A stretch of DNA of 49,387 nt from NCBI GenBank assembly GCA_015060325.1, contig SUYQ01000022.1, positions 1 to 49,387 of the forward strand. The letters run 5' to 3'. This stretch comes from Bacteroidales bacterium. GTDB taxonomy: Bacteria > Bacteroidota > Bacteroidia > Bacteroidales > UBA932. The translations under genes were made by a program, and so were the position numbers. Position 1 is the stretch's first letter; every line of letters starts with the position of its first letter. Of this stretch, positions 18,591-28,361 are shown one piece after another. The notes beneath the pieces are model-generated. The model saw only the letters and a program-made list of their open reading frames with translations. It searched no databases and was not told where the DNA came from.

Positions 18591-18618
18591 GCTTTATTGA
18601 GGAAATATGATACCTTTG
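18588..18618 (+). promoter_or_regulatory. Promoter of gpsA
   Basis: TTTG (18588-18591), exactly 19 bp, then TACCTTTG (18611-18618); the gpsA ATG follows 20 bp later. This is a full match to the Bacteroidetes consensus. Confidence 0.85.
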
Positions 18619-18638
18619 TAATGCTAAAACCTTAACAG

Positions 18639-19643
18639 ATGCCACACAGAATAACAGACACATCACGCTGCGGCGTAATCGGATACGGCAGCTGGGCTAC
18701 GGCCCTAGTCCATACACTCGAAAGAAATAAAATAGAGGTATGGTGGCACGTCCGAAACGAAGAAGTTCTGGAAAGCCTCACCACAGAAGGCAGGAACGCA
18801 AAGTATCTCAATGACGTTGAATTCGATACCAGCATAATAAACGCCACAAGGGACATAAACGAGGTCGTAAGACAGTGCGAGATAATCCTTATCGCCACTC
18901 CGTCAGCCTTTCTGAAGACAGTAATGGAAGAAATGACTGAGTCCCTTGAAGGGAAGTTCATTCTTTCTGCCACCAAAGGTATCATTGCGGACGATTATAC
19001 TACGATTACAGAATACTTCAGGGACAGGTACGGCATCAGATACGACCGACTTGGACTCATATCCGGCCCATCTCACGCTGAAGAGGTTTCACGCAACAAG
19101 CTCTCCTATCTGACAGTTGCATGCAAGCACGAAGAAAACGCCAGGAAGATCGGAGAAATGTTCAGCAGTGATAGAGTCCGGATATCATATTCGAGAGACA
19201 TCTACGGCATCGAATATGCCGCCATACTGAAAAACATCTATGCCCTTGCTGCAGGACTTGCAGCAGGACTCGGATATGGAGACAACTTCAGAGCTGTCCT
19301 TACAGCAGCATGCGCAAAGGAACTCACACGCTTTGTCAACGAAAGCTACCCTTTCGCCAGAGACACCATGAACTCCGCTTACCTGGGTGACCTGCTTGTG
19401 ACCTCATACTCATCATTCAGCCGCAACCGCCGTCTCGGACAGCTCATCGGGCACGGATGCACAGTCAAAAGCGCCCTTAACGAGATGACGATGATCGCCG
19501 AAGGATATTTTGCGGCAGCCTGCATCAAGAAAGTCAACGAAAGGCACCAGATCCACATCCCGATTGCCGACATGGTCTACGACGTCCTATACCGCCGTGC
19601 CAACCCACGCAAACGCATGCAGGAGCTCACAGCACTGCTGTAA
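18639..19643 (+). CDS. gpsA: Glycerol-3-phosphate dehydrogenase [NAD(P)+]
   Basis: Reduces dihydroxyacetone phosphate to sn-glycerol-3-phosphate for phospholipid synthesis. The 334-residue protein has the N-terminal dinucleotide fold GYGSWATALV, the substrate segment LKNIYALAAG with the catalytic Lys, and GLGYGDNFRAVL and YLGDLLVT, all typical of GpsA. The start is fixed by the promoter at 18588-18618. It has its own promoter and terminator, so it is monocistronic. Confidence 0.95.
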   Translation: MPHRITDTSRCGVIGYGSWATALVHTLERNKIEVWWHVRNEEVLESLTTEGRNAKYLNDVEFDTSIINATRDINEVVRQCEIILIATPSAFLKTVMEEMTESLEGKFILSATKGIIADDYTTITEYFRDRYGIRYDRLGLISGPSHAEEVSRNKLSYLTVACKHEENARKIGEMFSSDRVRISYSRDIYGIEYAAILKNIYALAAGLAAGLGYGDNFRAVLTAACAKELTRFVNESYPFARDTMNSAYLGDLLVTSYSSFSRNRRLGQLIGHGCTVKSALNEMTMIAEGYFAAACIKKVNERHQIHIPIADMVYDVLYRRANPRKRMQELTALL

Positions 19644-19646
19644 AAC

Positions 19647-19677
19647 AAAAATGACGACCTCACCGGTCGTCATTTTT
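19647..19677. terminator. Bidirectional terminator between gpsA and ndk
   Basis: Arms AAAAATGACGACC (19647-19659) and GGTCGTCATTTTT (19665-19677) form a 13-bp stem. A-run and T-run make it usable from both strands of these convergent genes. Confidence 0.9.
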
Positions 19678-19682
19678 AGTTT

Positions 19683-20144
19683 CTACATCTCGTCTGGAGC
19701 GTATTTGAACGGATCGAGCGGAGACTTGTAGTCGCAATAGTCTGACTCGACAAAGAAGCGCTCAAGCTCTATCTTGGCATTTTCAAGAGAGTCAGAAGTA
19801 TGAACGATGTTCTCCTGAGCACTCAGACTATAGTCACCGCGGATGGTTCCCGGAACAGCCTTGCTTGCCTTTGTAGCGCCTGCCATGTCGCGTACGACCT
19901 GAACTGCGCAATGACCTTCCCAGCAGCAGAGAATCACTGGAGCTGCCATCATTCCGTCCCTGAGCCAAGGGAAGAAAGGTCTGTCAAGCAGATGGGCATA
20001 ATGTACTTTCAGGATTTCCTCGTCAAGCTGCACCATCTTCATGGCGACAAGCTTCAATCCCCTCTTCTCAAATCTTGAGATAACCTCACCGATCAGTCCT
20101 CTTTGAAGACAGCCGGGCTTCAATATAACTAATGTTCTTTCCAT
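19683..20144 (-). CDS. ndk: Nucleoside diphosphate kinase
   Basis: Balances nucleoside triphosphates through a phospho-histidine. The 153-residue protein starts RTLVILKPGCLQRGLIG and has the active-site His115 in NIVHTSDS. The family normally reads NIVHGSDS, so Thr replaces Gly next to the histidine; this is a mild variation. It begins 5 bp after the stop of the upstream lipoprotein gene, so the two are probably co-transcribed. Confidence 0.95.
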   Translation of the reverse strand: MERTLVILKPGCLQRGLIGEVISRFEKRGLKLVAMKMVQLDEEILKVHYAHLLDRPFFPWLRDGMMAAPVILCCWEGHCAVQVVRDMAGATKASKAVPGTIRGDYSLSAQENIVHTSDSLENAKIELERFFVESDYCDYKSPLDPFKYAPDEM

Positions 20145-20149
20145 ATCAT

Positions 20150-21943
20150 TTAAATTCCTTCCACACCACTATGCAGCGTGATCGGACCAGACCACTCACC
20201 TGTAATGTTGTATGAATTATCAGTATCGTCATACAAATCCCAAACCAGATCGAACTGAGCCTCACGTCCGCCCGTAGCCACTGAATACTCGGTAGTCCTT
20301 GTAACCTTCACAGTACCCTTCACTGCTGGAGCTGTCTCATCCATATTCTGCCAAGTGCCCTCAATATAGTGCAGATACCAGTTTCCTCTGAAACCACCAT
20401 CCCATGTAAATCCACGACGTCCGTCAGTACCTGTCATGTAGGTGTAGTCACCCCAGTTAGGCTCATAGAAGATATCATCATAAGGACGGCCCATCTTGCT
20501 CACGCTCACGTTATACAGAGGTGTGTCCATCGCAAGGTCAGGCTGAATTGTATAAGTATACTCCTTGTCGATCTCAGGAGCGATATCACCGTTTGAGCCA
20601 AGAGGAACCACGAATTCAAGAATCATGACGTCACCGTTAGGATTCCAGGCTTCGATTCTTTCATCCCATGGAAGCTGCTTCTCTTCCTCTGTCCACATTC
20701 TAGGCTCCAACCAAAGCTGCCATGCCTCCGCTATATCTATCGGATTGTCATGCGAAGTGGTGTGAAGAGTCTCGATATGTGACATATGTCCTCTTTCCAC
20801 TCTGTACATATCACATTCCACATCATTCTCGAGAGTAGAAAGAATGACTCTCTGCGAATCTTCCGCAGCATTGACGAACTCTATAGGACCAGCCCAAGTA
20901 CCCTTGATTGTTCTTGTAGGAGTAAAGAGTTCATATTTGAAAGTATAGTAGTCATTGTATCCTGTCTCCACGCCTGACTTACGAGACACCTCGACTGTAC
21001 CCTTGTTGATAAACTCCAGAGCCTGCTGTCCTTTCTTGTCAACCTGTGCCAGATATGTTCCGAAAGGCATACCATCCATATTGAGACCGTAAAGCATGCT
21101 GAACTCCTTGGAATTGAATGAAGGATAAACGGTGTATGTTCCTTCCGGAAGTATGACCACATCGGAACCGTTAGGAATAAGTTCGGCAAACATGTTCATG
21201 ATCAGAGCGACACCTGGTACAAGTCCGGTATCATCAGCCATGAATCCGTCTGTCGAGAAGTTCAGGACATAATTACCTGTTCCGTATCCGAAGAGGTTGC
21301 CATAGTACACTCCATCAACAACAGTAAAAGGCATATTAACGATATCAGAACCTATTCCCTGGATGTCGGCAGCAATCTTTGACCACTCGTCAAACTTGAG
21401 AGAGCCGCTATATGAATATTGGGCATCATAAACGTCGTCTCCATTCTTCACCTTGAGATCCTTGGTCATGATGTCATATGTGCCATCTACCTTTCTGGTC
21501 ACACTCACGCTTCCTGAAACGAAAGAATAGTGGTACTGGGTAGTACCTACAAGCTTCTTCAGATATGAAGCAGAGATATTTACACATGGCGAACCGGATT
21601 TTGTCGCGGCAATCTCATATACTCCATCCGGAATCGCAACCGGAGCATCTGCTTCCGGAAGTGCAGTAACGAACTCAAGCACTATCATATCACCCTCAGA
21701 ATCGAGGTAAGGAGTTCCATATCCATCACGATGACAGATCGCATCGCTGAGCACGAGCGAATACACGCCTGACTGATTGAAATCCCTGTCACCGTAATAC
21801 ATTCCGAATCCCTGATCGACAAGATCGACCGGACCGTCATAGATTACGATCGGAGCCTTCTCAACAGGAGCCTCAGTCTCCTCACAGGAATAGATTGAAG
21901 CAAAAGCAGCAACGGCGGCAAGAATACCAAGAATTTTTCTCAT
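20150..21943 (-). CDS. Large lipoprotein with repeated beta domains
   Basis: No function recognised. The 597-residue protein starts with a lipoprotein signal (MRKILGILAAVAAFASIYSC, lipid cysteine 20). Three similar segments of roughly 150-200 residues can be seen. Each has a GDMIVLEFV-like strand, a Gly/Tyr-rich middle and a closing TGEWSGPI-like motif (SYSGSLKF, KGTWAGPIEF, TGEWSGPITL). This suggests tandem beta-sandwich or lipocalin-like domains on the cell surface. It ends 5 bp before ndk. Confidence 0.75.
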   Translation of the reverse strand: MRKILGILAAVAAFASIYSCEETEAPVEKAPIVIYDGPVDLVDQGFGMYYGDRDFNQSGVYSLVLSDAICHRDGYGTPYLDSEGDMIVLEFVTALPEADAPVAIPDGVYEIAATKSGSPCVNISASYLKKLVGTTQYHYSFVSGSVSVTRKVDGTYDIMTKDLKVKNGDDVYDAQYSYSGSLKFDEWSKIAADIQGIGSDIVNMPFTVVDGVYYGNLFGYGTGNYVLNFSTDGFMADDTGLVPGVALIMNMFAELIPNGSDVVILPEGTYTVYPSFNSKEFSMLYGLNMDGMPFGTYLAQVDKKGQQALEFINKGTVEVSRKSGVETGYNDYYTFKYELFTPTRTIKGTWAGPIEFVNAAEDSQRVILSTLENDVECDMYRVERGHMSHIETLHTTSHDNPIDIAEAWQLWLEPRMWTEEEKQLPWDERIEAWNPNGDVMILEFVVPLGSNGDIAPEIDKEYTYTIQPDLAMDTPLYNVSVSKMGRPYDDIFYEPNWGDYTYMTGTDGRRGFTWDGGFRGNWYLHYIEGTWQNMDETAPAVKGTVKVTRTTEYSVATGGREAQFDLVWDLYDDTDNSYNITGEWSGPITLHSGVEGI

Positions 21944-21983
21944 AGTTATAATGCAATGTTTATTAATCGTATATATAATCGTG

Positions 21984-21991
21984 CAAATATA
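21984..21991 (-). promoter_or_regulatory. Probable -7 element for the lipoprotein-ndk unit
   Basis: TATATTTG on the minus strand, 41 bases before the lipoprotein start. No good -33 match. Confidence 0.5.
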
Positions 21992-22041
21992 ACATTAAAA
22001 ATGATATTATCTACACACGCACGGGCAAATGGACGATATTT

Positions 22042-23310
22042 TTAATAAATAACTTCCTGACGTGAGAGCGGCATGGTCATGCACCTTGCTCCACCGCCTC
22101 CTCGCGGCAGTTCAGAACCGTCAATCGTAACCACGCAAGGGCTCTCACCGTATACCGTTCCGTCACCTTTGCCGGCAATGAAATCAGATGCCTTCACGAC
22201 ATTGAAGCCGTTCTTCGAAAGTTCCTCGAGAGTGTGGATGTTCCTGGCATACGAAATGACCTTTCCCGGAGCAAAAGCGAAGAAATTGGCACCGCTGTGC
22301 CACTGCTCCCTCTCCTGATCCCACTCATCAGCTCCACCGCAGACGATCGGCCTCAGTTCCATGCCAAGCTTCTTCAAGGCACTAAGGATGCTGGAAACCG
22401 GACGGATACTTGTAACGATGCCGTCATCTATAGTGATATGTACGGTCTGATACTGGTTCGCCTGAGTAATCAAAGGCTTGAACACCATACACTTGTCCCT
22501 ATCCAAAAGGGTAAACACCATATCAAGATGGATGAAAGACTCCGGTTCCGATGGCAGCTGCTGCACGATCACATTATAACGACCGACCGTACAGTTCCCA
22601 CGTAATCTCTCGATCATGAAGTCAATGCCCTGCGGAGTGGTCCTGACGCCGTTTCCGATGATGAGGATATCCTCCCTTGCGATTATTATGTCTCCTCCTT
22701 CCATTATGACCTGCCGATTGCCTGAAAGATTGGCATCGATGACGTCACACTCGAATGCTCCGCTGGAGCGATAGATAGCATCCATTATGAATGACTCCCT
22801 CATGCGCACCTTATTGGCCATGTTGCAGACAAGAGCATTATTACCTATAGTCACAGCAGCATCGCGGGTGAAATAGAAGTTATAGAGAGGGTAAAGAGCA
22901 TAATACTCGTTACGGAAATACGAAGTAAGCGTATTTATCCTGGCCGGAAGTCCCTCTATCAGCACACTTGCAAGTTCAGCAGACTTCATATCGAGCAGCT
23001 GATCCATATAACTCATGACATCCTCGGTCTCGCAGATCCTCCTGATCAGATCCTCGCGTGGCCCCGGCTGATCCAGAACCTTTACAAGAAGACTGCGCAC
23101 CTCGTGAACCTTTGCCACCTTAGACAGTACTCCTGACATCTGTTCATACTCGTTCTGAGCGATGGAAAGATTCAGGATATCACTATACAATGCCCTCTGC
23201 ACGTTCATCGGAGTCATGTTTTCGACCTCAGCACCAGGTCGATGGAGAAGCACAGCATCCAGCTTGCCGATCTCAGACTGAACATTTATCTTCAAACGAT
23301 CATTTTCCAT
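22042..23310 (-). CDS. arcA: Arginine deiminase
   Basis: Hydrolyses arginine to citrulline and ammonia. The 422-residue protein has the family motifs in order: FTRD (147-150), MEGGD (203-207), HLD (261-263), GGADEWDQEREQWHSGAN and the catalytic Cys410 in ARCMTMPL. Length and motifs fit ArcA rather than a smaller dimethylarginine hydrolase. No carbamate kinase or ornithine carbamoyltransferase gene lies nearby, so the rest of the pathway must be elsewhere. It lies 43 bp downstream of the fucosidase gene and may share its transcript. Confidence 0.9.
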   Translation of the reverse strand: MENDRLKINVQSEIGKLDAVLLHRPGAEVENMTPMNVQRALYSDILNLSIAQNEYEQMSGVLSKVAKVHEVRSLLVKVLDQPGPREDLIRRICETEDVMSYMDQLLDMKSAELASVLIEGLPARINTLTSYFRNEYYALYPLYNFYFTRDAAVTIGNNALVCNMANKVRMRESFIMDAIYRSSGAFECDVIDANLSGNRQVIMEGGDIIIAREDILIIGNGVRTTPQGIDFMIERLRGNCTVGRYNVIVQQLPSEPESFIHLDMVFTLLDRDKCMVFKPLITQANQYQTVHITIDDGIVTSIRPVSSILSALKKLGMELRPIVCGGADEWDQEREQWHSGANFFAFAPGKVISYARNIHTLEELSKNGFNVVKASDFIAGKGDGTVYGESPCVVTIDGSELPRGGGGARCMTMPLSRQEVIY

Positions 23311-23353
23311 AACAATCCCTTATCAAAAACTCGGTAAATCTAATAAATTATAA

Positions 23354-25414
23354 TCAGAATTCCAATATCAGATTATGAAGTCTGCAATCAGAATGAGGAG
23401 ACTGCATGTCAAGAGCCTCGATACGTACTGGTACATTTTCCGGATTGCGTTCCTCCGTTTCAGGAAGTTCTATCCTCTTCCTGAATACCGGCTGTCTGTG
23501 AGCTATCCTGAGACGGCATTCCACTTCCTTTTCGAAACGGTTATACGATCGCAGTACAAGCTCGGTCCGGCCCTCCGGCACCCACAGCAGCACATATTCA
23601 AGATTGCTCGCACTGCGGTATGGATTCAGATGCTTCATCATCGTCCTTCCGTCCACCAGCAGTTCAGCTCCATTGCCTGCAACCACCTCGAACACAATGA
23701 TCTGAGGATACATATTATCCACATCACAAGACAGGACATGATTTGAAAATCCATGATCCTTGAAGATCACCCACGACATATCATCCTTGAGATTACGGAG
23801 TCCGGCGCTGTCGTAAGCCCGGTCAAAGGTACCTCCTCGCATGCGTGAAAGGCTGTAATTCCCGGCAACTGCATCAGAATAGCAAGGCACTGAGGCAGCA
23901 TCATCCAGAACGAAATCTACCTGAGTACCACCGACAGTCATGCGCACATTCCGGCCAAGATCAGACTCCGTATAATACACATACACGTAGGATGGATCAC
24001 TCTCAAAATCAACATTCCAGTTATAGGCTACGGCACTGCGGTAATTGCTGTAATAATCAAAGCAGGAATAGCTGTAGTCCGGAGTCGCATTTGCCCAGCT
24101 AAGCAACTCATCCTCCGGCACGCTCTCCACTGCCATCGACGCAGGGATCTCACGGTTGAATTCCAAGGCTACCACATGCACATCAGTCGGATCGGCATAC
24201 ATCTGTCCGGTCACCTCCACAACACACTCCCCTCCCTTCATACGCGCCTTGGCGCCCTCTGCCTTCTTCAGCCTGAAGCCAGGCATGGAGAGGCGTACAA
24301 GGCCATCTTCAGGACATGTGCCGCTCAACAGAAGATACAGCCTGTTCCCCTTGCGGGTCACCGCACCCCAATCAAAAGATCCGCGGAACGGGGACGCCTC
24401 TGTATCATAAATGGCATCGCCATTCTCCTTCAGCCACGCTCCGACCGCAAGCAGCACATCCCTCTCGAAAGGCACCACCTCTCCGCGAGGATCCGGGCCG
24501 ATATTCAGCAGATAGTTTCCTCCACGCGACACCACATCTATAAGCGAGCGCATCTTCTCAGCCACCTTGTCCGACACCTCTCCCCTTTCCTGCCAGCTGC
24601 GGTAGCTCCATGTCTCGGGAAACATCGACGCTGCACTCTGCCACGGAGCCTGCAGGGCAACGTCCGGAAGCTTGTTATCCGCCATCACGGCAAAGTCATA
24701 TACATCATTTCCAAGCCTGCCGCTCACCATGCAATCAGGCTGAAGTTCCTTCACAAGAGCGTAAAGTTCACGACTCTGCTGAGGCTCCAGCGAACCCATA
24801 TCGAACCACAGCTCGCTGACCGGTCCATAAGAAGTCAGCAGCTCACGCACCTGCGCCTTGTTGAATTCATGGTGCTGAGGAGTCACGAAATCCGCATTGT
24901 GACTCGATATAGGATAGGCATGCGGATAGTTCCAGTCTATCAGCGAGAAATACAGGCCGAACTTGAGCCCTGCCTCAGCGCATGCTTCAGAAATCTCCCT
25001 GACATAGTCACGTCCCGCAGGCGTCATGTCCACGCTGTTATAGTCCGTAGTCTCCGTATCAAACATACAGAACCCGTCATGATGTTTGGAGGTAAACACT
25101 ACGGAACGCATGCCTGCATCCTTTGCCAAAGACACGATCTGGCGCGCATCAAATCCCTGAGGATCAAACTCATACGCAGTCTCAGCATACCAGTCGCCGA
25201 AGATTCCTCCGAAGGACTGGATCTGCTCGCTGTAGCCTTGGGTCACCGGTTCTCCATCCCAGACACCACCGAGGTGGGAATAGAGTCCGAAATGTATGAA
25301 CATGGAATATTTGTCGCCGTCCCAACGTCTGAAGGACTCGGTCTCGGAGGGCTGCGCACCCGCATTTGCTACCGCCAGCAGCACCGTCGCCAGCATCATC
25401 GATATACGTTTCAT
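23354..25414 (-). CDS. Secreted alpha-L-fucosidase (GH29)
   Basis: Releases terminal L-fucose from glycans, probably host or plant derived. The 686-residue protein has a signal peptide (MKRISMMLATVLLAVANAGA) and then the GH29 barrel. Visible motifs are MFIHFGLYS, SKHHDGF (109-115) and ELWFDMG, whose Asp205 is the expected nucleophile. After the barrel come a beta domain and a further 250-residue C-terminal region that may bind carbohydrate. No SusC/SusD pair is adjacent, so it is not in an obvious polysaccharide locus. Confidence 0.92.
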   Translation of the reverse strand: MKRISMMLATVLLAVANAGAQPSETESFRRWDGDKYSMFIHFGLYSHLGGVWDGEPVTQGYSEQIQSFGGIFGDWYAETAYEFDPQGFDARQIVSLAKDAGMRSVVFTSKHHDGFCMFDTETTDYNSVDMTPAGRDYVREISEACAEAGLKFGLYFSLIDWNYPHAYPISSHNADFVTPQHHEFNKAQVRELLTSYGPVSELWFDMGSLEPQQSRELYALVKELQPDCMVSGRLGNDVYDFAVMADNKLPDVALQAPWQSAASMFPETWSYRSWQERGEVSDKVAEKMRSLIDVVSRGGNYLLNIGPDPRGEVVPFERDVLLAVGAWLKENGDAIYDTEASPFRGSFDWGAVTRKGNRLYLLLSGTCPEDGLVRLSMPGFRLKKAEGAKARMKGGECVVEVTGQMYADPTDVHVVALEFNREIPASMAVESVPEDELLSWANATPDYSYSCFDYYSNYRSAVAYNWNVDFESDPSYVYVYYTESDLGRNVRMTVGGTQVDFVLDDAASVPCYSDAVAGNYSLSRMRGGTFDRAYDSAGLRNLKDDMSWVIFKDHGFSNHVLSCDVDNMYPQIIVFEVVAGNGAELLVDGRTMMKHLNPYRSASNLEYVLLWVPEGRTELVLRSYNRFEKEVECRLRIAHRQPVFRKRIELPETEERNPENVPVRIEALDMQSPHSDCRLHNLILEF

Positions 25415-25457
25415 GAAAATATATTTAGGTCTCGCTAATATAAGGATAATTTCATGT

Positions 25458-25465
25458 TATATTTG
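25458..25465 (+). promoter_or_regulatory. Probable -7 element for the dipeptidyl peptidase gene
   Basis: TATATTTG lies 19 bases before the ATG at 25484. This argues against the upstream in-frame ATG at 25454, which would precede transcription start. Confidence 0.6.
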
Positions 25466-25483
25466 CAAAAAATTTCAGAATCC

Positions 25484-27502
25484 ATGACAATGAAGAGACT
25501 TTTTGCAGGCATACTGATTCTGGGCATGGCCACATCACTTTCGGCCCAGACAGGAATAATCGAGACAAGAGAAGCAAACCGTCAGAACGGAAAGATCCTG
25601 ACGATGGACGAGACGATCCTCTCAAGGGACCTAAGCCCTAAGAACCTCCACTGCAACTGGCTGAACGACAATGAAATACTCATGTACAACGGCAGCATGT
25701 GGGAAATATTCGACATAGAGTCGAGGACGACCACCCCATACAAGCCAAGGGTCAATCGTAAGAAGGTCTTCACCGAGGGCCAGAGCATCTACCACCGCAT
25801 CCACACCGGTGACACCATCCCTGTAGCCATCAGCAACGATCCGGACATCACCTACGGACAGTTCGTCAGCCGCAATGAATTCGGCATTGAGGACGGCATG
25901 TTCTGGGCACCGGACAGCAGCAAGGTTGCCTTCTACAGGAAGGACGAGAGCAAGGTCACATCCTTCCCTCTTCTGGACATCACCAGCCGCACCGGTACGC
26001 TCCAGGAGATCAAGTATCCGATGGCAGGAATGGACTCGGAGAACGTACAGGTCGGGGTGTACAACCTCAAGACCTGCAAGAGCGTATACCTCAAGACTGA
26101 AGACTTCGGATATGACCGCTACCTGACCAACATCAGCTGGACTCCGGACGGTTCCCATATACTTGTCCAGGTCCTCGACCGCAGTCAGAAGCACATGAAG
26201 CTCAACCTATACGATGCCGTTACAGGAAACTTCATCAAGACCATCCTCACCGAAGACAACGACAGATATGTCGAGCCGCAAGACCCGGTATGGTTCGTCA
26301 AGGGAACCGACAACATCTTCATCTACCGCACAGACAACCGCGACGGCTACCGCAACCTCTATCTTTGCGACCTCAAGGGCAATGTGCGCCGTCTGACTAA
26401 AACCGACGCTGACGTCCGGTACGTTGCCAATGACGGCAAATACGTATGGTACACCTCTGCAGAAGTATCACCTGTCGAGAACCATCTCTTCAGGATCAGT
26501 CTCAAGGTATCAAGCAATGCTGTCTACAAGGGGATCGACGGCGTCAAGACAGGAAAGCCGCAGCAGCTCACAGAGACAGAAGGCTGGCACGACATCGCCA
26601 TGAGCCCGGACTGCAGACACTATATCGACAGCTGGAGCAGTCTCACCGTTCCGAGAGTGACAGACCTGTGCACCAGCGATGGAAAGCCTGTACGCAACCT
26701 TCTGCTAGCAGAAGACCCTACCCTCGACTATGCCTACACCGAGATCACTCTCGGCAAGATCAAGAGCGTTGACGGACGTTTCGACAACTACTACAGGCTC
26801 ATCAAGCCGAAGGACTTCGACCCGTCAAAGAAATATCCGGTCATCCTTTATGTATATGGAGGCCCGCACTCCCAGATGGTCCGCAACACCTTCATGGCTG
26901 AGCTCAGAAGATGGGAGATGTACATGGCACAGCGCGGCTATCTTGTTTATGTCCAGGACAATCGCGGCACCGAGAACCGCGGTGCAGAATTCGAAAAAGC
27001 GATCCACGGACAGTGCGGTCAGGCTGAGATGGCTGACCAGATGGAGGGCATAAAGATGCTGATGGAGCTCCCATACGTCGACAAGGACCGCATCGGTGTG
27101 CATGGATGGAGCTACGGCGGATTCATGACCATATCATTGATGACGCACTATCCTGAAGTCTTCAAGGTAGGAGTTGCAGGCGGTCCTGTCATCGACTGGA
27201 AATGGTATGAGGTCATGTACGGCGAACGCTACATGGGCCATCCTGACGAGAACCCTGAAGGATATGCAAAGACCAGCCTCATCAACAAGGCTTCCGACCT
27301 GAAGGGCAAGCTGCTGATCTGTCAGGGTGCCATCGACCCTGTCGTAGTATGGCAGCACAGCCTTAGCTTCGTGAGAGCATGCGTCGTGAACAATGTCCAG
27401 CTGGACTACTTCCCTTACCCTTGCCACGAGCACAACGTGATGGGCAGGGACAGAGTCCACCTCCACGACAAGATCTCACAGTATTTCGAAGACTATCTGT
27501 AA
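25484..27502 (+). CDS. Dipeptidyl peptidase IV family serine peptidase (S9B)
   Basis: Cleaves dipeptides, typically X-Pro, from peptide N-termini in the periplasm. From the ATG at 25484 there are 672 residues. A signal peptide (MKRLFAGILILGMATSLSAQ) starts at the second ATG, 25490. An eight-bladed propeller domain follows, then the alpha/beta hydrolase with Ser543 in GWSYGG, Asp618 in GAIDPVV and His650 in HEHNV. The 3' end overlaps the convergent gene at 27493 by 10 bp. Confidence 0.93.
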   Translation: MTMKRLFAGILILGMATSLSAQTGIIETREANRQNGKILTMDETILSRDLSPKNLHCNWLNDNEILMYNGSMWEIFDIESRTTTPYKPRVNRKKVFTEGQSIYHRIHTGDTIPVAISNDPDITYGQFVSRNEFGIEDGMFWAPDSSKVAFYRKDESKVTSFPLLDITSRTGTLQEIKYPMAGMDSENVQVGVYNLKTCKSVYLKTEDFGYDRYLTNISWTPDGSHILVQVLDRSQKHMKLNLYDAVTGNFIKTILTEDNDRYVEPQDPVWFVKGTDNIFIYRTDNRDGYRNLYLCDLKGNVRRLTKTDADVRYVANDGKYVWYTSAEVSPVENHLFRISLKVSSNAVYKGIDGVKTGKPQQLTETEGWHDIAMSPDCRHYIDSWSSLTVPRVTDLCTSDGKPVRNLLLAEDPTLDYAYTEITLGKIKSVDGRFDNYYRLIKPKDFDPSKKYPVILYVYGGPHSQMVRNTFMAELRRWEMYMAQRGYLVYVQDNRGTENRGAEFEKAIHGQCGQAEMADQMEGIKMLMELPYVDKDRIGVHGWSYGGFMTISLMTHYPEVFKVGVAGGPVIDWKWYEVMYGERYMGHPDENPEGYAKTSLINKASDLKGKLLICQGAIDPVVVWQHSLSFVRACVVNNVQLDYFPYPCHEHNVMGRDRVHLHDKISQYFEDYL

Positions 27503-28266
27503 CGGAATTCGGAATGGTGCCGTTTCTGGAACGGCGTGGGAGCCACTGAGACACCGACGGCAACAATGAATTCCCCGACTGTAAACGATGCCTGCACACC
27601 GAAGGACATTACCTCCGGAGTCGCAGGCATCAGTACTGCTGCGGTCTCCCCATCCGGAGTATGGAACAGGATCGGCGTATAGACCTGCACCGACTGGAAT
27701 GCCTGGTCCCAGATGATAAGCGATAGGTTGTCATTGACCCGCCACAGGATCCCCTCACGGGTTCCCAGTCCCCAGTTATTCCCCATCACACCCATCTGGC
27801 TTCCGTACATTATTCCGCTGAGGAAATAGAACCGGCTGTTCTTTCCAAGCCTTATCGAGTTGCCCAGAAACTTCTGTTCGGACTTATACAGATGGGGCAC
27901 ATCAATCAGATTGTTTCCGTTCAAGGTTGAAAATATCTTGTCCGGATGGGCCTGCGAGAACTCTCCGAATGCTATCATCCCGGACAATCCGTCAGTGGGT
28001 ATCACATGGACGGAAGGTCTCACTATCGGAGATCCGTCCCAGGCATTTATCCCGGCCAGAGTGTTTTCCGGGATGAACAATTCTGCCGGGAGCAAAAGAG
28101 GTATCATCTTGGGATATTGCAGAACTACAGCCGAGCTGTCCAGCTTCATGTTCTGATCAAACTCATGCAGAAGCCCGTCAGAGCGGGAAATCTCCTCCTT
28201 GATATTCTGTGCATGAATCATTGCAGGGAAAAGAGCTGATAATATGCATAATATTATGTTCTTCAT
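27493..28266 (-). CDS. Exported protein of unknown function
   Basis: Not recognised. From the ATG at 28266 the 257-residue protein has a signal peptide (MKNIILCILSALFPAMIHAQ). The second half is rich in alternating hydrophobic and aromatic residues (RFYFLSGIMYGSQMGVMG, LSLIIWDQAFQ, FGVQASFTVGEFIVAVGV), which could be transmembrane beta strands. A longer in-frame start at 28380 would run through the divergent sdaA start. It overlaps the dipeptidyl peptidase gene tail to tail by 10 bp. Confidence 0.65.
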   Translation of the reverse strand: MKNIILCILSALFPAMIHAQNIKEEISRSDGLLHEFDQNMKLDSSAVVLQYPKMIPLLLPAELFIPENTLAGINAWDGSPIVRPSVHVIPTDGLSGMIAFGEFSQAHPDKIFSTLNGNNLIDVPHLYKSEQKFLGNSIRLGKNSRFYFLSGIMYGSQMGVMGNNWGLGTREGILWRVNDNLSLIIWDQAFQSVQVYTPILFHTPDGETAAVLMPATPEVMSFGVQASFTVGEFIVAVGVSVAPTPFQKRHHSEFRYR

Positions 28267-28331
28267 AATCAAAGTCCGTTTTTCGACGACAAAAAGGCAA
28301 GTTACATGCCCGTTAAATGAAAAGTGTTTAT

Positions 28332-28339
28332 TAACTTTG
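28332..28339 (+). promoter_or_regulatory. Probable -7 element for sdaA
   Basis: TAACTTTG, 22 bases before the sdaA ATG; no clear -33 box. Confidence 0.5.
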
Positions 28340-28361
28340 CGTCCCTTAAAACGAAACTGAC

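Noticed and set aside
24176..25438. 420-codon open frame on the plus strand opposite the GH29 gene
   Set aside because: Fully antisense to a strongly supported secreted fucosidase. The translation is rich in Arg/His/Ser with no domain character.
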